Positions 30,925 to 42,445 are shown, counted from the first letter of the stretch. The stretch: 64,000 nt of DNA from Aphrocallistes beatrix (GCA_963281255.1 OY725490.1:3472001-3536000); one strand, 5' to 3'. Notes: generated by a model from the letters alone, not told the origin. Program-made: numbers and translations.

Positions 30925-31415
30925 ATGGACACTAGCCCCTGTATCTGCAAAGGTGTTCGTCAATGGTGAGATTTCTATTTGGGGAATAAGCATTTTTTAA
31001 AGCATAATTAATAGCGTCGAAAACATGGCGGATTGGGGCTAATCGATCTGTAGCTAAGCGTTCCAGTCTCGTTTCTAAATCGTCAAACCTAAGAAATCGC
31101 AGAAGAGCCTTAAACCTATCCCTGGGCATTGTTGCCGGAAATATCGGTCTGCCCCTATTAGGGTCGTCGGAATATAGTTCTGAGATTGGCTCTCGAGAAG
31201 ATCTGAATACTCCACTGAGGATTAATAAACCAATAAAAGAGTATTTCATCAAATGTAAATGGTGAATAATAAGCGTGATTATCATTTAGCTGTAATCTCA
31301 AAAAATCTTCTAATTTCTTATTTGTCATAGTTAGAATGTAATTACAAATATCTTCATGAAAGAAACTATGCATGAAGTCTAAAAAACAAACCTTTAAAAA
31401 AGTATATATATGCAC
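30925..31415 (-). pseudogene. piggyBac transposase fossil, N-terminal piece
   Basis: The piece has FIGLLILSGVFRSSREPISE, ELYSDDPNRGRPIFPATM, RFKALLRFLRFDD and NLTIDEHLCRYRG. TIDEHLCRYRG contains the first catalytic aspartate. A frameshift near 31200-31280 splits it from an upstream part with LEDFLRLQLNDNHAYYSPF. One stop follows YRG. Confidence 0.85.
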
Positions 31416-31609
31416 AAAATGTATTAATTTATCACGAGTGAGTGGAGGGAACGTAGGAGAGAATATATAAGAGAATGCTAAAAAATGTCAGGAAATTGTT
31501 GTGCAGTTCCAAAAGAATGAATATATCAATAATTAATTGATATTTTTCTCATTATTTTGAGATTGTTTATTTTGAATGTAAATTGTAAACAAAAAAACAA
31601 ACAAATATA

Positions 31610-32404
31610 CAGTCCACTTCCGAAAACCGGGGCACCTCGGGACCAGAGTTGGGCGCCCCGGTTTTCGAGTGATAAGATGTACAGTATCAAGTTAGTATAG
31701 CTCGTGACAAAAACAAAGCATTTTAAGAGAATAACCTTGGGTCCGTGTAAACTAGCATCCTCAATCATTATGCTATAGTAAGACCACTCCAACAAGTGAC
31801 ACGGCTCTCATATACCCGCCGAACCTGTTGTTTCGCTCTTGTTAGTACATACGTATGTACATACTACACAGTCAGTCGGTCTCATAGGTATTACATTTAT
31901 GACATCAAAAATTTATATAAATTTATATTTGACTCTAATTCATCGTGGCACCCACACCCATAAATGCTGTGTAACAACTCTTCATACATTAAGCATATAC
32001 AAATGGAATGTTTTAAATTAAAAGCATAATTTTGCAAAGAAAAATATCATCCAAACTCTCCCCGGTTTCCGAGAGTAATTTATATAGAACACGACCGGGG
32101 ACGCAGCATTTGTCCGAATTTCTTAGTTGTCATTTGTCCGAATCGATTCTTGGAATATTGTCATTTGTCCGAATCGTAATTTTAACATTTTGGGAATGAT
32201 ATATATCGGAAAAGTGTGAAAGGGAGCTTTTCAAGTTCGAAATATTGTCCAATTGAGTGTAAAATTGGCATTTTAATTTTAAATTAAGTGACAATATTCC
32301 AAGAATCGATTCGGACAAATAACAGTTGACGCAATTCGGACAAATGCATGCGCCACAACGCGACCATATTTTTCCGGATGCGCCCCGGTTTTCGAAGTGG
32401 ACTG
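31610..32404. mobile_element. 795-bp pogo-like non-autonomous element with an array element inside
   Basis: It begins CAGTCCACTTCCGAAAACCG and ends with the inverse CGGTTTTCGAAGTGGACTG. TA lies on both sides (31608-31609, 32405-32406). CCCCGGTTTTCG-type phrases repeat internally (31660, 32060). No transposase is encoded. The segment 32103-32353 is a separate nested element. Confidence 0.82.
32103..32353. mobile_element. Inverted arrays of CATTTGTCCGAAT around a shared core
   Basis: Three phrases CATTTGTCCGAAT lie on the left and two inverted (ATTCGGACAAATG) on the right, spaced by CGATTCTTGGAATATTG. The centre (32207-32279) matches 14571-14641 and 51847-51899. The ends lie near CGCAGCATTTG and CAAATGCATGCG. 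Confidence 0.78.
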
Positions 32405-32406
32405 TA

Positions 32407-33280
32407 ATTAAAAACACTCGTTACGGACTAGTGTTAGAATTTTGTCAAGAATCTTTTGAGTCAAAATTTTCGTTAGGATAGCCCAAAAATATTATAACAT
32501 GCAAAGTAACCACGAAATATAGCCATAATCAAAAACTTATACCGAGTTGCACATCTTCACTTCCGTTCGCACCTTCTCTTTCTAGCTCTCAGACCTCTGC
32601 ATCGCCGATCCCGCACGAGTTAATACAGTAAACTTGGTTATTACATGGCTTATTACATTCGATTAGTATGTACTTTATTCCGGCGAATTTCTTCCTATAT
32701 ACTTAGTAATATTTCTCTATAACGTACACCAATAAGACATACTTTCGGATATAATGTACTTATTCTTTCTCCTCACAAGGAAAATTATGGTTCATTCATA
32801 CTTTATTGATAAGCGGAACTCGTTTTTGTATCTCCAAAACCATATTAGTTTGAATTTATGAGATTCTCATGAATTCAACTATGATATAATGTACTTGCTA
32901 CTCTAATATAACATATTATCTAATTACATACGTAGTATATCCACGGATACCTATATAAACGGACGTGACACTCTCATATCACGGTAAAATTCTAATAGAC
33001 CTAATTCGATCTACCATAACTTCTGTTCTACTCGGAATTTCTGCATAGTCTTGGTGTCTAAAAGCAAGAAAATATTTCAAAAAATTATTCTATGCTCTTC
33101 AATTTCTAGTTTGTGACCATTCAACGTCATTTTCGGTTATTTTTGTAAATTTCTCGAAATTTTTCAAAATTCACAGATTTTTAGTAGATTGTGAACTTGT
33201 ATATAACATGTTTCTTGGATGCACAATTGCATATATTCACTTTTAAAATCGGGTCCATTGTTATTATTGATATCTCGTAA
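32407..33280. other. Non-coding, nothing recognised
   Basis: AT-rich; no gene, array or terminal repeat recognised. Confidence 0.4.
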
Positions 33281-33312
33281 TCCTTACTATTAAAACTCGA
33301 TTAATGTTTGTT

Positions 33313-33344
<32 letters not shown>

Positions 33345-33357
33345 CTTATATATATAC
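33281..33357 (+). repeat. Helitron 5' end plus (TA)n
   Basis: TCCTTACTATTAAAACTCG follows A33280 and leads into GTTTGTTTGTG and a long TA tract. No Helitron 3' hairpin is seen downstream before 35060. The 21 bp just before the tip are repeated exactly at 35061-35081. Confidence 0.8.
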
Positions 33358-33984
33358 TAGGTGTCCGTGGTATATCATATCAAGTTTTATCAAAAATTGA
33401 TCCATAATTGAACAATAAATCAACAAATTATTATATTCATGCGAGATACTTCAACGAGATTTGTTGTTAATAATACATTATTATCCCATTTCAGGTAGCA
33501 TTGTCTGCTATTGCTCATGTTGTTCGGATAGTACTTATCTCGGTGTACGTACTAATTTAAGTTTCCCGAGCAGGTACATTATATCCGAATTCTAATGTAT
33601 TTGCTTTCTACGGACCTGCTCTCTGCATTAAAATTCATCATAACTTTCAGAAAAATTACATAGTAGAGGCACACAATCTCAAAGGAGGTATTACATATAT
33701 GAAATCAATTGTCGTGTGTAATTGATGATTGAATAAAAATAAATAAGATTCACCTACCTTAGCAATTTATACATAAGGCACTGCCGCGCTCAAAAATACT
33801 TGGACCAGGGATCGACTAGTATAGTTAGGGGATTTCACATGAACCAAAGTATTAAGCACGATAGACCTTCTAAATGTATTGCCAGCATATATGAACCACA
33901 TACCAGAGTCCCCGAATCCGTAATCAAAATAAGCCAGAATAGTAGGTTTAGTCTAATTCTATAAATCCAATCTAACTAATTGTA
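33358..33984. other. Non-coding, nothing recognised
   Basis: AT-rich sequence between a Helitron tip and a Tc1 scrap; no supported feature. Confidence 0.4.
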
Positions 33985-34310
33985 GTGTCAAATTTTTGTG
34001 CCTTTCCCTTTTGCTTTTTGACTTCCGCTAATCTTTGGGGAACACTTGCTATCAGCTGATTTACAATTTCTACGGGGAGATTGTTCCATTCCTCCTTGAG
34101 AGCCAGACTTAATTGTTTGAATGAGTTCGGCTGATTTCCTCTTTCTCGTACTCACTTTAGAAGACAATTCCATATATATTCGATCGGATTTAGACCTGGA
34201 GACTGAGGAGGCCAGTCTAGCATCTTTCTTTTTGCCAAACCATTCTGTAACTAATTTTCCCTTGTGGCAAGGTGCATTGTCCTGCATGAAGTAAGTGTCT
34301 CTCTTTTCTC
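33985..34310 (-). pseudogene. Tc1-like transposase fragment (catalytic C-terminus)
   Basis: LMQDNAPCHKGKLVTEWF is followed in another frame by WPPQSPGLNPIEYIWNCLL, the second half of a Tc1 DDE domain. A frameshift in an A run near 34215 separates them. It ends with KKQKGKGTKI. The N-terminal half is replaced by a gypsy scrap. Confidence 0.82.
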
Positions 34311-34321
34311 TTGTGAAGCGA

Positions 34322-34560
34322 CGCCCCTATAAATATTGATGAAAAGGCAAACACTATAGCCAGACCCTCTCTGTCGAGTTGGGAGTACCCCTTATCTGCT
34401 TGTGACTGGGAGCGAGATGCATATAATGTTGGTTTTTCATTGCCAGCCCTAGCGCGTTGAGATAAGACCGTCCCCAATCCGTAAGGCGAAGCATCACAGC
34501 TCACTACAAGCTCCTTTTCTGCGTCAAAATGTACCCATGCACCCTTCAGGAAGTCTCTGA
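34322..34560 (-). pseudogene. Ty3/gypsy RNase H fragment, second locus
   Basis: The translation has FDAEKELVVSCDASPYGLG, then EKPTLYASRSQSQADKGYS and LDREGLAIVFAF. This is the RT-RNase H connection of a Ty3/gypsy polyprotein. It lies head to tail with a Tc1 scrap and next to a protease scrap on the other strand. Confidence 0.82.
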
Positions 34561-34766
34561 CTAATTCCCGTTCAGCGGCCCTCCGGTTGATGTGTACAGG
34601 GAGAAGCTAAATCGCGCGAATCTGGTCATTTTCCTCCGCCAAAATGTTGGTCACCGCTGCCTGGAAAAGGTGCCACCAGTCTTCAATGCGATCAACTTCT
34701 TAGAGAAGGGGTATTGCCAGTGGTCCATCCATTCGTGATTATGTAGGTAAGTGTGTAAGTAGTGAA

Positions 34767-35003
34767 TCAATGGTAACCAATTCAACGATACTCGATTCAG
34801 GAGCGGGTCCCTCTGTGCTTGACTTTAGAACTTTGAAGAGTTTGGGGATTGCACAACATATACAGAAAAACCCAGGAAAGATATACGGACTCTCCCGAAC
34901 ACCAGTCGCGGTGATCGGAATTGCGGATCTTACTGTTGACCCTGGAGACGACCATGTTTCCCTACATAGATTGCAGATAACCAATACTGATACCACCCCA
35001 TAG
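34767..35003 (+). pseudogene. Retroelement aspartic protease fragment
   Basis: STILDSGAGPSVLDF carries the D-S-G-A active site of retropepsins. It is followed by KNPGKIYGLSRTPVAVIGIA and LTVDPGDDHVSL, as in Ty3/gypsy proteases that precede reverse transcriptase. It is on the opposite strand to the adjacent RNase H scrap, so the locus is rearranged. Confidence 0.75.
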
Positions 35004-35204
35004 ACTACTTTAAGTAAGGACAGGCGTTCAATCTCGGGTCCTGTAACTTGGTGCATTGTGTATTATTGATATCTCGTAATCTGCTCAAGTTATACTTATC
35101 CTAAGATTTTCGAGATATGGCGCAATATATTTTATGGCCCTATACATTGAGTCCTGCGGCCCCACATGGGGCCGCTGGTCAATTGACTATATTTGAAAAT
35201 ATTT

Positions 35205-35560
35205 TTTCATAGCGGCGCTGGAATGTAACAATATTCCATTCCCAATTCTTTTCCTAACCATATCGAGTGACTCTTTGTTCGATTCCGCTCAGCTAGCTGG
35301 GTATAGTCATTAATATATCGAATCTCTGAACTGCCTTTTAACACGATTTTTCACGATACTCCCGAGAATTATTAGCTATGTGATAAATATTTCTCGATAA
35401 TCGTGTTAATAGACAGTTTAGAGGATCTATATGTACATGACTATACCCAGCTAGCTGAGCGAAATCGAGCAAGGAGTCACTCGATATGGTTAGGAAAAAA
35501 ATGAGAATGAAAGGTTGTTACATTCCTGGCACATTCGTGCGTTGCTAGGAAAAAAATATT
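35205..35560. mobile_element. Foldback family F, about 350 bp
   Basis: The left arm (GGAATGTAACAATATTCC, then CATATCGAGTGACTC and CAGCTAGCTGGGTATAGTC) pairs with the right arm (GACTATACCCAGCTAGCTG, GAGTCACTCGATATGG, GGTTGTTACATTCC). The right arm ends with CGTTGCTAGGAAA. It carries the box shared with families C-E. Confidence 0.75.
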
Positions 35561-35937
35561 CCAAATATAGTGAAGTGACCACTTAAACTATGGGAAATTT
35601 TACGCTGATTATGAATATCGTAATATATATTGGAATAATTTAAAACTGTGAAGTTATATGCATATAACACCTTAAAATGTGTCCAAATGTAGCACTTAGA
35701 GCGACATTTTACGTAGGGATGTTCCATCGAAGGATTTTTTGGATTTTTAGTATGTTCTCTCGTTCATTTACCACTGAAATGAGTTCTGTTGCATTTATTC
35801 CAACTCAAACCATAGTTTTACTGGACTATAATGATCTTATTCCACGAATTCAAAAAAATATCACCATATTCATTTTAAATCCATTTTCAATAAGGAGATT
35901 CCAATTTTTGACAGTCACCTAAAACATGTATATAAAT
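35561..35937. other. Non-coding, nothing recognised
   Basis: Short open frames only, with no recognisable content. Confidence 0.4.
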
Positions 35938-36174
35938 TAGGGCTGAAACGAATATTCCAAACCGCAACGAACGAGCCTTTTTCTAAACGAAAGAATATTC
36001 GAATATTCGTTCGTTTCGAAGAGTAAGCATTAAATTTTATCGATTCAGTTCTGACCAAATCCAAAACTTAAAAGAAGAATTGGAATTGTAAACGAATATT
36101 CGTTCCCAAACGAATAATCGTTCAGTACATTTGGAAAGAATATTCGAATATTCAGTATATTCGTTTCAGCCCTG
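35938..36174. mobile_element. 237-bp hAT miniature element, perfect 8-bp target duplication
   Basis: Ends TAGGGCTGAAACGAATATTC and inverse GAATATTC...GTTTCAGCCCTG. ATATAAAT flanks both sides (35930-35937, 36175-36182). Internally it repeats AACGAATATTCGTT-like palindromes. Confidence 0.88.
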
Positions 36175-36182
36175 ATATAAAT

Positions 36183-36584
36183 CAAATGTGATCCCAGAGC
36201 TATACAATGGACAAATCGAAAATATTATATTTCCACTAACTTCTGAATGCAGATAACGGTACTTATAAAATGACCAAAGTACTGCATGGATATCTTAACT
36301 TACAGCGCTGTAAAGCTCTGAGAGTTTTTCCAGCTCTGCTTTTTTAATGTATTCAAGTTTTTATAGATGACATATTTTGGCCACCATTTTGGTTTCGTCT
36401 CACCTTTGCATATTACATATCTTTTTTCGAGCCTCATCTCATCTAAAAAGATTCACGTTAGAAAATATAAACCAATCGATACCGAAAAAATGATGCTTGC
36501 TTTTGTGCAACTGCCTCTGGGCACGGATCCAAAATGATTTTTTGTGTCTGCCTGGGCTGTCGTATCCACTCTCCTGGTAAGTTT
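36183..36584. other. Non-coding, nothing recognised
   Basis: No supported feature; AT-rich. Confidence 0.35.
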
Positions 36585-36675
36585 TTTAAATCATGATTTT
36601 TATTAATAAAAATCATTGATTTAAATCATGATTTAAATCAATGATTTAAATCAAACAACCCTGTTGTTTGATGGT
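36585..36675. repeat. Array of AAATCATGATTT-type palindromes
   Basis: AAATCATGATTT and ATTTAAATCA units alternate in both orientations and end in CAAACAACCCTGTTGTTTG, itself a palindrome. It resembles the subterminal repeats of a small DNA transposon. Confidence 0.6.
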
Positions 36676-36689
36676 ATTTTATCTATGCA

Positions 36690-37190
36690 AATGCATTCTC
36701 GATTGGATTCAAATCGGGGCTCTGACTGGGTCACTCAAATATGTGATTAGGCATGTTTTCCTTCATCCACTTTTTCCTAACCTTTGATGTATGGTTGGGT
36801 CATTGCCCTGCACCAAAAACCACTTGTTCTTATGGAAAACTTTAGCTTGCGCAAGTAAATTCCTCTCCGAAATTGTACGGAAGAAGCTCCAGTCAGATTC
36901 TGACTAAAAAAAACGCAGAGAGAGAATGCTATACATGAAGAAAAAGCGGCCCAAATAGGAACTTTAGCACTATGTTTTACTGTTGGAGATAGTACCGTTT
37001 CTTGTTCCCCTTTGTCCACATCCTCACACATCCCCGTGACAGCCATACAGACGCATGGTCAGCGAAAATTGCATGTTCCCACTTTGTATTTTTGTTTGCC
37101 TTTGCCCAGCGAATTATCTTGATACGATTTACTTCACTCAGCATGGGAATTGACTTGGAAAACTCTTATAATTGAGTTTTATTGTACAGC
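36690..37190 (-). pseudogene. Tc1-like transposase fossil
   Basis: Frames on the minus strand give IPMLSEVNRIKIIRWAKANK, then IFADHASVWLSRGCVRMW, and near 36740 PSQSPDLNPIENAFA. The middle, between the first and second catalytic parts, is scrambled by frameshifts and stops. Confidence 0.78.
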
Positions 37191-37237
37191 GTCGTACCGT
37201 TCGTATTGATGTTGAGGCACCTGAAGGTGGTAAATTT

Positions 37238-38491
37238 GGAAGATTATATCCGGGTATAAAGTGGGCTAGCTCATAACATACCCCCTAGCTCAGAATACAC
37301 CCCCATAGGGGTGCATTCTGGGCTAGGACAGAATATACCCGGTATACGTAAACTGTCCTAGGACATATTATGCCCCCAACCCTGATAGGGGACCAGTCAA
37401 CTCGTACCAACTACCAACTCGTCCAAAGGCACTTGGTCAACTCGTACCAATTATCGCGAAATACTGTTGTAACAACATAGAAAACCTGGAACCAGTCAAA
37501 TCGTCCCTATCAAAGTGTTCAAACCTGATAAGGAGTGCTTTGGGGGTCTTGAGGAATCCTGGAGACCAGTGGGGTCTTTGGGTGTCCTTTGTGTGTCTTT
37601 TAGGTCGCTTGTTTGTCTTTGGGTCGCTTGTGTGTTTTGTGTGTCTTTGGACGAGTTGGTATTTGGGACACACATAGTGTAGGATCAACATAGTACAGTA
37701 AGCCTCCGATTAGCCGAACAATTTCAAAATAAAAATCTTTAAAGTAGCAGACGGATGCTGTTTGTTAACCATGTGTGTACTGTTACGTATACGGAATTTT
37801 TTATTTTTACACTTTTACTTGTCATTATAGTGAAATATAATTGGAGAAACATGAATATTTTGTTGAGCTCTGTCCAGGGGTAAATTTAAAAAAAGGTTTA
37901 TTAAAGATGGCGAATTGTGGTATTAACATTATTCTTAGCTAAGTCTTGATTATTGCACTTTCTCTTTGAGTGGAGGGTGGAGACCCTAGATATCATGCCA
38001 CCCCTGGGTCCGTCCCTACTGTCTATCTATAAATGTCATGATAATATTTTGATTAGATGCCATCACTCTACTTCTCTGAGGCAATTTTCCAATTTGTAAG
38101 ACAGTCTGTAACTCCTACGACAAAATGTTAACATAGATACCCCAAACAGGGCCGTCGGAAGCTCAGAAAAAGTGATAAGGCCATTGTTGCTGTGAATCAA
38201 AAGTGGTAATGCTTATCCTGAGTCATCCACATCATCGTCCATAGAACTAAGACAGTTTCTAAAAAAAAAGTGGTAAGGCCATGGCCTTACCAGCCGCACC
38301 ACTTCCTACGGCAATGCCAAAAGATCTACATTCATTTGATATTACGAAGACAGGGAGAATATTCTGGGCTAGCCCGCTTCATATCCGGGGGTATAATCTA
38401 GGCTAGAACAGAATATACCCGGGTATAATGTGGACTAGGACAGATTATACCTGGGTATATTCGAGGACGAGGGTATAATCTGGGCTGTTAC
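37238..38491. mobile_element. Element with inverted arrays of a GGACAGATTATACCCGGG phrase
   Basis: Left array 37238-37395 and right array 38355-38491 each hold several 35-45 bp palindromic units built from CAGAATATACCCGGGTATAA and GGGCTAGGACAG. The interior is unrelated AT-rich sequence and a nested element (37404-37664). There is no transposase. A pogo-like tip, CAGTAAGCCTCCGATTAGCC, occurs alone at about 37697. Confidence 0.65.
37404..37664. mobile_element. Small nested element, tips ACCAACTCGTCCAAAG
   Basis: ACCAACTCGTCCAAAGGCAC near the left end pairs with GTCTTTGGACGAGTTGGT at the right. CAACTCGTACCAA phrases repeat on the left and GTGTCTTTGGGTCGCTTGT phrases on the right. Confidence 0.65.
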
Positions 38492-38870
38492 ACCGGCGCA
38501 GTGTCGAATTTTGTGGGAAATCACGAGACCCATTTGAAAAGTATTATCAGGTACATAAAGGGGACATAATTGAGGAATTTCATGGGAAAACTTAAGATTA
38601 CCTCAATAGATGAATTACAAAATGGGACAGAATAATTGCCCTGGTTACAATTCGTAGACATATTTTACTAATAACCAAGATGTTCAATATATTAAAGTCT
38701 AAGTTACACTAATATTAATATTAATAAATACATAATATAAGAATAAAATATAGAACTAAATATATACACTATGCACCACATGGCCTTGCGACGGTACTGG
38801 AGGAAAGAAGATTAGAGAGGAGAGAGGAGATGATCACACTTGCAATGGATCGGAGAGGAGTTGCAAAACT

Positions 38871-39550
38871 TTGCTGATGGCACCTTTAAGACAGCTCCTA
38901 ACCTCTTTGCCCAAGCGTATGTGTTGCATGCACTCCGAGGCGGACCAGAACCCCTAAAGGATGGCCATCTGTTATCTAGCCTGTTCATTTTCCTACCTGA
39001 TAAAACCCAAGCTACCTACACACGGATGTGGCAACATTTCCAGTTACTCTGTCCTAATGCTCAACCATCTCGGATGCTTATGGACTTTGAGAAGGCTGCC
39101 ATTAACAGTTTCCAGCAGGTGTGCCCTGCTACACAGGTGAAGTGCTGCTTCTTTCACCTCACACAGAATATCTGGCGCAAAGTACAAACTGAAGGACTGC
39201 AAGCTGCTTACAACCAAGATGAGGGACTAGCCCTACGCATACGCCTGTTGCCAGCACTCGCCTTTGCTTCACACTTTGATGCACTCGAGGTGTTTGGTGA
39301 TGTAGTACAGGAACTTCCAATGCCCCAAGCCACTGGTCTAGTTCTATACTTTGAGAAAACCTATGTCGGGCGCAAACTCCCTGGTGGTACCTACCAGGAT
39401 CCCTTGTTCCCAATTGAGATGTGGAACTATCACTACGACACGGCGTTTGGGTTACCTCGTACAACCAATGCAGTTGAAGCATGGCGTCGCTCTTTCAATG
39501 CTACTGTTGGCTGTCACCATCCAAATATTTAGAAGTTTGTCACTGCCTTG
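38871..39550 (+). pseudogene. MULE transposase copy, plus strand, N-terminus missing
   Basis: It begins abruptly at FADGTFKTAPNLFAQAYV and continues through LMDFEKAAINSFQQV, CCFFHLTQNIWRKVQ, LPGGTY and GCHHPNI. A TAG then replaces the Trp codon expected before KF. It is about 99% like the minus-strand copy at 39810-40628, differing at, for example, Gly versus Glu after DE. The DNA left of 38871 does not match, so the 5' end is truncated. Confidence 0.88.
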
Positions 39551-39609
39551 AAGCTTTTAATTTAGAGGTAGATTAAATAAAATACTAGTAGAGAAACTAT
39601 GTATTCTGT

Positions 39610-39809
39610 NNNNNNNNNNNNNNNNNNNNNNNNNNNNNNNNNNNNNNNNNNNNNNNNNNNNNNNNNNNNNNNNNNNNNNNNNNNNNNNNNNNNNNNNNNN
39701 NNNNNNNNNNNNNNNNNNNNNNNNNNNNNNNNNNNNNNNNNNNNNNNNNNNNNNNNNNNNNNNNNNNNNNNNNNNNNNNNNNNNNNNNNNNNNNNNNNNN
39801 NNNNNNNNN
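39610..39809. other. Assembly gap, 200 N
   Basis: A run of exactly 200 undetermined bases between two inverted MULE copies. The round number suggests a placeholder of unknown true length. Confidence 0.98.
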
Positions 39810-40810
39810 GCCAACAGTAGCATTGAAAGAGCGATGCCATGCTTCAACTGCATTGGTTGTACGAGGTAACCCAAACGCCGTGTCGTAGTGATAGTTCCAC
39901 ATCTCAATTGGGAACAAGGGATCCTGGTAGGTACCACCAGGGAGTTTGCGCCCGACATAGGTTTTCTCAAAGTATAGAACTAGACCAGTGGCTTGGGGCA
40001 TTGGAAGTTCCTGTACTACATCACCAAACACCTCGAGTACATCAAAGGGTGAAGCAAAGGCGAGTGCTGGCAACAGGCGTATGCGTAGGGCTAGTTCCTC
40101 ATCTTGGTTGTAAGCAGCTTGCAGTCCTTCAGTTTGTACTTTGCGCCAGATATTCTGTGTGAGGTGAAAGAAGCAGCACTTCACCTGTGTAGCAGGGCAC
40201 ACCTGCTGGAAACTGTTAATGGCAGCCTTCTCAAAGTCCATAAGCATCCGAGATGGTTGAGCATTAGGACAGAGTAACTGGAAATGTTGCCACATCCGTG
40301 TGTAGGTAGCTTGGGTTTTATCAGGTAGGAAAATGAACAGGCTAGATAACAGATGGCCATCCTTTAGGGGTTCTGGTCCGCCTCGGAGTGCATGCAACAC
40401 ATACGCTTGGGCAAAGAGGTTAGGAGCTGTCTTAAAGGTGCCATCAGCAAGCCAGCACTGGGATGCTTGCAACATATCCTGGTTACGCTGTGTACCAAAG
40501 ATTAGAATTTTATGCGGCTGCGGACCAGTGTCGTAGACCAAGAATTGCTCTTCCTTCGCTGTCTGCTGGTACTCAGGTGGAAGGTTGAGTTCCTCAAGGG
40601 TAGTTAGTTGTATTAGAACAGCTAGCACTCGTTCTCTCTGATGCTGTATCGTACGCTTTAAACTGTCCAGCTTAGGCAGCTTAGCAGCCGTACCCTCAGA
40701 TACCGTGAGAAGACTTTCCCCTAATATACCCTTGCTTTGCTAACTCCTCTCTTTACGCATTGCCAGTGCTTCACATCTCACACTCTCCTCTGTTTGTCAT
40801 ATAAATAGCC
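39810..40810 (-). pseudogene. MULE transposase copy, minus strand, cut by the gap
   Basis: From about 40800 downward come remnants of a FLYWCH finger (DVKHWQCVKRG, KARVY) with frameshifts. Then, after KLPKLDSLKRTIQHQRERVL, an intact frame (40628 down) covers LNLPPEYQQTAKEEQ, CWLADGTFKTAPN, LMDFEKAAINSFQQV and EAWHRSFNATVG, where the gap starts. The end after GCHHPNI is missing. It is a sister of the MULE at 22720-24844 (same domain order, roughly two-thirds similar residues). Confidence 0.88.
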
Positions 40811-41576
40811 TCCTCAATGAGTTTCTCTCCTCCTCTGCAAGATTGCTGATCAGGAGGATCTTCAGTCATTAATTAATTTCCAAAGTGCACCAGATCAAAA
40901 TGTTCGTAAAATATAAATTGAGTAAAATATTTACATACTGATATTTATTTCATTGGAATTCAAACAGCTGACAACTTGTTTACGAGAAACCTTTAAGTAT
41001 CTGCTAATTATTTCATTACAATGCAAGTTCTAGTATTTGACAGGATGAGAATTATAATTCCAATCTGTGATAGCTTATTTGTCATGATTATGCAAACTAA
41101 TTATACATGCGTTTTGGTGTTGTTGTTTTTTTTTAAAATTTAATGTTACTGTTAAATTAATCATACTAGTATGATGTATTTATTATCTCCATGATAATTA
41201 GCCAATCATATTACTAGCGAATTGTCTTGTAGCGAAATGTCGTGGAGCGAATTGTCGGTAGTGTTTGAAGCCACGTTGAGTCACTGGGAGATCACAAATG
41301 AGATCCATGCCTATATGGAACCATGGGCGGTTTGGATGAGGGATAGGATGAAGTTTCCTTTGTGGTTGAGGCGGTAATGACGCATTTAACTGGCAGATGT
41401 CACATGACTTTATCTAAAAATAAATATATACGTACTATAGTATCTAGCTTTCGTGATGCATAAATGTCATCCACAAACACAATCAAAAATTGTTCATTTA
41501 TGCAGTATGTTTAATTACAATAATGTTTCAATGATCCAAACATTAAGTTGACCGATATTTTGATGTAATACTGATC
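40811..41576. other. MULE 5' flank with a terminal array at 41216-41262
   Basis: Three phrases in tandem (GCGAATTGTC, GCGAAATGTC, GCGAATTGTC at 41216-41262) resemble the terminal array of the MULE at 22720-24844 (GTAACGAACTGTCC) and probably mark this element's end. The rest has no recognised feature. Confidence 0.55.
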
Positions 41577-42445
41577 CATAGCCTACTCTAATAATGCCTC
41601 ACCGTAAAATAACCAAGGATGCGGTAATAGCCGAATGTTTAATACACGATTAGCCTAAAATCGTTAACCATGTATGATAGACATTAAGAATGTATTACCA
41701 GCATATATAAACATGGCATCAATGTACATATATCCGTTGTCAAAATTTCGATTAGTCATCATATCATTCCGCAACTGGTCATTTTAAGCACTATTTTGCC
41801 ATTTTTCTAAGCTGTTTTAAGCCTACTTCTAAATGTTATTAAGGTAGAATTTTTGTGTAGAACTAAGATTAGTGCGAGTTGATTTGAAAAATTTAGAATT
41901 TTTCAAAGGAATGTTGTTACATTCCTACGTTACTATGGTAAAGTATTTTGATCAGTTTGAACCATATCCTGCAAACTGTAAGAACTAGGTCTTCAAATTT
42001 GAGCGTATTTGATAGGCAATTAGCTGCTTCCTATTAGGTAATAATACAATTTAAACTTCTAAATTCACAGACAATAGAGTTATGCAACTATTTAGTTTTT
42101 TTGTCACGTTCTTAAAATCAACTCGTAACTCAAAATTCGTTGAATTTAGAAGTTCAAGTTGTATTATCACCTAATAGGAAATAGTCCATTGCCTATCAAA
42201 CACGATCAAATTTGAAGATCTAGTTACTACAGGTTGCACGAAATGGCCCAAACTGACCAAAATGTTTTACCATAGCAACGCAGGAATGTAACAACATTCC
42301 ATTGAAAAATTCGAAATTTTTCAAATCAACTCATACTAATCTTGGTTCTACACAAAAATCACACCTTAATACCATTTAGAAATAGGGTTAAAACAGCTTA
42401 GAAAATCGCTAAAATTGTCCTTAGAATGACCTGTTGCGCAATGTA
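41577..42445. mobile_element. Foldback family D (relative of family C)
   Basis: It starts CATAGCCTACTCTAATAATG. The arms pair across a centre near 42090: CTTCCTATTAGGTAATAATA with TATTATCACCTAATAGG, and GGAATGTTGTTACATTCC on the left with GGAATGTAACAACATTCC on the right. The outermost part of the right arm is missing or worn. The layout parallels family C block by block. Confidence 0.75.

Noticed and set aside
33281-35060. A Helitron spanning this whole interval
   Set aside because: There is a good 5' tip but no 3' hairpin or CTTG end; the interior is a mosaic of other scraps.
39159-40162. Two frames rich in H, Q and V on the non-coding strand of the MULE copies
   Set aside because: Antisense shadows of the conserved MULE domain; identical in both copies only because the copies are.
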